From contig DWVA01000036.1 in the NCBI GenBank assembly GCA_019120475.1, forward strand, positions 1 through 6,977: a stretch of DNA of 6,977 bases, read 5' to 3'. Below, in pieces: positions 5,725 through 6,977 of the stretch. The DNA is from Candidatus Blautia intestinipullorum. Lineage in GTDB: Bacteria > Bacillota > Clostridia > Lachnospirales > Lachnospiraceae. The stretch's first letter is position 1, and each line of letters opens with the position of its first letter. The notes beneath the pieces are model-generated. The model was not told where the DNA came from, searched no databases, and saw only the letters and a list, made by a program, of their open reading frames with translations. A program made the position numbers and the translations under genes.

Positions 5725-6012
5725 TTATTCTGCCTCTACCGGAACGATAGAAACTTGTTTCTTATCGCGTCCTTTTCTGGTGTATCTTACAACACCATCT
5801 GTCAGTGCAAATAATGTATAATCTTTACCGCAGCCTACGTTCACGCCTGGGTGAATTCTGGTTCCACGCTGTCTGTAAAGAATGTTTCCAGCCTTAACAA
5901 ACTGTCCGTCCGCTCTCTTAGCGCCAAGTCTCTTGGACTCGGAATCACGGCCGTTCTTTGTAGAACCAACACCTTTTTTATGTGCGAATAACTGAAGGTT
6001 CATCTTCATCAT
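5725..6012 (-). CDS. rpmA: 50S ribosomal protein L27, Prp-processed pre-protein
   Basis: The 95-residue L27 has the Bacillota-type N-terminal extension MMKMNLQLFA. The Prp protease should cut it between Ala10 and His11, exposing HKKGVGSTKNGRDSESKR. The mature N-terminus reaches the peptidyl-transferase centre, so removal of the extension is needed for function. The body (GQFVKAGNILYRQRGTRIHPG, TLFALTDG) is standard. The segment NVGCGKDYTLFA (58-69) is closer to E. coli L27 (GCGRDHTLFA) than to the GRGGDDTLFA of Bacillus. GGGAGG (6027-6022) lies inside the end of prp, 9 nt before the first ATG. The stop of prp is 4 nt upstream, so the two genes are probably coupled. A second ATG directly after the first would give a one-residue shorter extension. 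Confidence 0.97.
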   Translation of the reverse strand: MMKMNLQLFAHKKGVGSTKNGRDSESKRLGAKRADGQFVKAGNILYRQRGTRIHPGVNVGCGKDYTLFALTDGVVRYTRKGRDKKQVSIVPVEAE

Positions 6013-6016
6013 GTCG

Positions 6017-6337
6017 TTACACCTCCCTGACTTTTACTTTTAAATATCGTTTTGAATAACTTTTTTCAATTTCCGTCAGTCCGAGAACCAGGGAATCCAT
6101 CAGAAGCTTCCCGCCTGCCGTCAGTTCCTCCGGAAAACGGATATGCACATACCCGTCTTTTTCATCCAGTTCAAACCGGTCTTTGGTAAGCCTCTCCAGA
6201 GAATTCGCGGTATTGATGATCAGAACGGAGACGGCGGCGCATACAATGTCCTGCCCTTCCTCCGCATAACCGGCATGTCCTCTGGACAAAAGCTCTGTAT
6301 AGGAATTGTTCTTCCTGCTGACTGTAACTGTAATCAT
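6017..6337 (-). CDS. prp: Ribosomal-processing cysteine protease Prp
   Basis: The 106-residue protein belongs to the Prp (YsxB) family. The catalytic pair is His21 in RGHAGYA and Cys33 in QDIVCAAVS, with the normal 11-residue separation. The expected C-terminal helix is present (LLMDSLVLGLTEIEKSY). Prp removes the short N-terminal extension of L27, and its substrate is encoded 4 nt downstream by rpmA with a fitting site (LQLFA-HKKG). The gene lies 12 nt after rplU. Its RBS is weak, with only GGTG 5 nt before the ATG. This suggests lower translation than the flanking ribosomal proteins, suitable for a catalytic protease, possibly through coupling with rplU. The start matches the usual MI.V.. 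N-terminus. Confidence 0.96.
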   Translation of the reverse strand: MITVTVSRKNNSYTELLSRGHAGYAEEGQDIVCAAVSVLIINTANSLERLTKDRFELDEKDGYVHIRFPEELTAGGKLLMDSLVLGLTEIEKSYSKRYLKVKVREV

Positions 6338-6349
6338 ACAAACACCAGA

Positions 6350-6655
6350 TTAAGCGTTGATCTTTTCGATTTTAACTTTTGTGTACTGCTGTCTGTGACC
6401 GTTTTTCTTGTGATATCCAGTTTTTCTCTTGTACTTGTAAACGATGACTTTCTTAGCCTTGCCGTTCTCAACTACAGAAGCGGTAACACTGGCATCTGCT
6501 ACGTCAGCTCCGACTTTCAGTCCGTCGTTGCTTACTGCAAGTACATTGTCAAATGTAACGGTCTCGCCAGCCTCAACACCGAGCTTTTCTACTCTGATTA
6601 CGTCGCCCTCGGCAACCTTGTACTGTTTACCACCTGTTGCAATAATTGCGTACAT
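6350..6655 (-). CDS. rplU: 50S ribosomal protein L21
   Basis: From the ATG at 6655 the protein is 101 residues and begins MYAIIATGGKQYKV, the conserved L21 N-terminus. A GTG nine bases further upstream (6664) is in frame, but it overlaps the Shine-Dalgarno sequence AGGAGG (6669-6664). That RBS lies 8 nt from the ATG, so the ATG is the true start. The C-terminal L21 signature IVYKYKRKTGYHKKNGHRQQ (70-89) is intact. L21 binds 23S rRNA early in 50S assembly. It is the first gene of the operon, behind an extended -10 promoter and a leader of about 117 nt. Confidence 0.97.
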   Translation of the reverse strand: MYAIIATGGKQYKVAEGDVIRVEKLGVEAGETVTFDNVLAVSNDGLKVGADVADASVTASVVENGKAKKVIVYKYKRKTGYHKKNGHRQQYTKVKIEKINA

Positions 6656-6773
6656 CTGTGGCACCTCCTATAAACTTTACTCGCCAAATACGGTGATCCT
6701 CCAAAAAAACATACGTTTTATAAAATACATTTATTTTACGTCAGGATACTTCAACCTCTTTGTGCGGCATACT
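6656..6773 (-). promoter_or_regulatory. 5' leader of rplU, probable L21 autoregulatory leader
   Basis: The transcript is predicted to start near 6773 and reach the rplU ATG after about 117 nt, with no ORF. It contains a 7-bp hairpin, TAAAATA (6738-6732) and TATTTTA (6727-6721), with a 4-nt loop. ATCCT (6747-6743) and AGGAT (6700-6696) can close an outer stem around it. T7 follows at 6710-6704. CACC (6695-6692) can pair with GGTG at the RBS (6665-6662). A ribosomal-protein leader upstream of L21 is known in low-GC Gram-positives. Assignment to that family here rests on position and structure, not on a model match. Confidence 0.5.
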
Positions 6774-6778
6774 GGATT

Positions 6779-6807
6779 ATAATAGCATGGTTATATTCAT
6801 TCGTCAA
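6779..6807 (-). promoter_or_regulatory. Sigma-A promoter of the rplU-prp-rpmA-obg operon
   Basis: On the minus strand the -35 is TTGACG (6807-6802), followed by a 17-nt spacer and a -10 of TATTAT (6784-6779). TG at 6787-6786 makes it an extended -10. The near-consensus sequence is what a ribosomal-protein operon would need. The predicted start is at 6773-6772. Confidence 0.82.
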
Positions 6808-6832
6808 GATATCTGTGCGATTTTTTTCATAA

Positions 6833-6977
6833 TTATCTCTCCGGAACAATCTCTATCCAATAACCGTCCGGATCTGTGATAAAGTAAATCCCCATGGATG
6901 GATTTTCAAAGGCAATGCAGCCCATTTTCTCATGACGCTTATGAAGCTCTTCATACTCGTCCGTCACAAAAGCAAGA
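6833..6977 (-). CDS. VOC/glyoxalase-family protein (C-terminal end only)
   Basis: The last 47 codons of a gene run off the right edge; the N-terminus is outside the window. The end reads FENPSMGIYFITDPDGYWIEIVPER. DPDGYWIEIV is the closing strand of glyoxalase I and related vicinal-oxygen-chelate enzymes, and the Glu in WIEIV corresponds to a metal ligand of glyoxalase I (DPDGYKIELI in E. coli GloA). It may be a lactoylglutathione-lyase-like enzyme or another VOC member; the substrate cannot be told from this part. There is no terminator between its stop and the rplU promoter, whose -35 begins 26 nt downstream. Some read-through into the ribosomal operon is therefore possible. Confidence 0.85.
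   Translation of the reverse strand, partial: LAFVTDEYEELHKRHEKMGCIAFENPSMGIYFITDPDGYWIEIVPER

Noticed and set aside
6804..6830. A tiny minus-strand ORF (ATG at 6830, eight codons) between the VOC gene and the rplU promoter
   Set aside because: It has no RBS and overlaps the -35 element; it is a chance reading frame.
1..6977. A hidden mobile element, CRISPR array, toxin-antitoxin or defence system
   Set aside because: Nearly all bases are taken by conserved housekeeping genes and their short regulatory gaps; no repeats, integrase or transposase features were seen, and no gap exceeds about 225 nt.

Overview
This window looks like a core-genome segment of a Gram-positive Clostridia bacterium (Bacillota), most likely Lachnospiraceae. 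Three things point there: the gene order rplU-prp-rpmA-obg-yhbY-nadD-yqeK-rsfS, an L27 with the N-terminal extension cut by Prp, and LexA boxes of the Bacillus/Clostridium type (CGAAC-n4-GTTC-like). Genes are tightly packed with strong AGGAGG-type ribosome binding sites. I see no mobile element, CRISPR array, tRNA or rRNA. The species cannot be named from the sequence alone.

Left edge (1-1447, minus strand): the first codons of a gene that resembles a YggS-type PLP-binding protein (TTG start), preceded by a one-TM, HlyD-like protein of about 467 residues. The two are 18 nt apart and probably form one transcript. In related Clostridia this pair commonly sits next to sepF. Middle left (1448-1668): a compact divergent regulatory region. 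A minus-strand promoter serves the HlyD-like gene. A plus-strand promoter for lexA has two abutting LexA-box-like sequences directly upstream of and overlapping its -35. lexA (1669-2289) follows and ends at a strong bidirectional hairpin (2298-2340), which can also terminate the convergent operon arriving from the right.

Right two thirds (2382-6790, minus strand): one long ribosome-assembly and NAD/nucleotide operon, read right to left. An extended -10 promoter and a structured leader precede rplU (L21). Then come prp (the protease that matures L27), rpmA (L27), an intrinsic-terminator-like hairpin, obg (50S-assembly GTPase), yhbY (CRM RNA-binding protein), nadD (NaMN adenylyltransferase), yqeK (HD-domain Ap4A hydrolase) and rsfS (ribosome silencing factor). 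L21, L27, Obg, YhbY and RsfS all act on the 50S subunit. Prp makes L27 functional. NadD and YqeK link the unit to NAD and dinucleotide metabolism. The right edge carries the C-terminal end of a VOC/glyoxalase-family gene, also on the minus strand.

The coding content is conserved and well known, and I found no convincing new system. The points most worth a second look are the regulatory ones: the tandem SOS boxes between divergent promoters, the hairpin separating rpmA from obg, the L21 leader, and two start-codon questions (rplU and the HlyD-like gene). The poorly characterised HlyD-like protein is also of interest.
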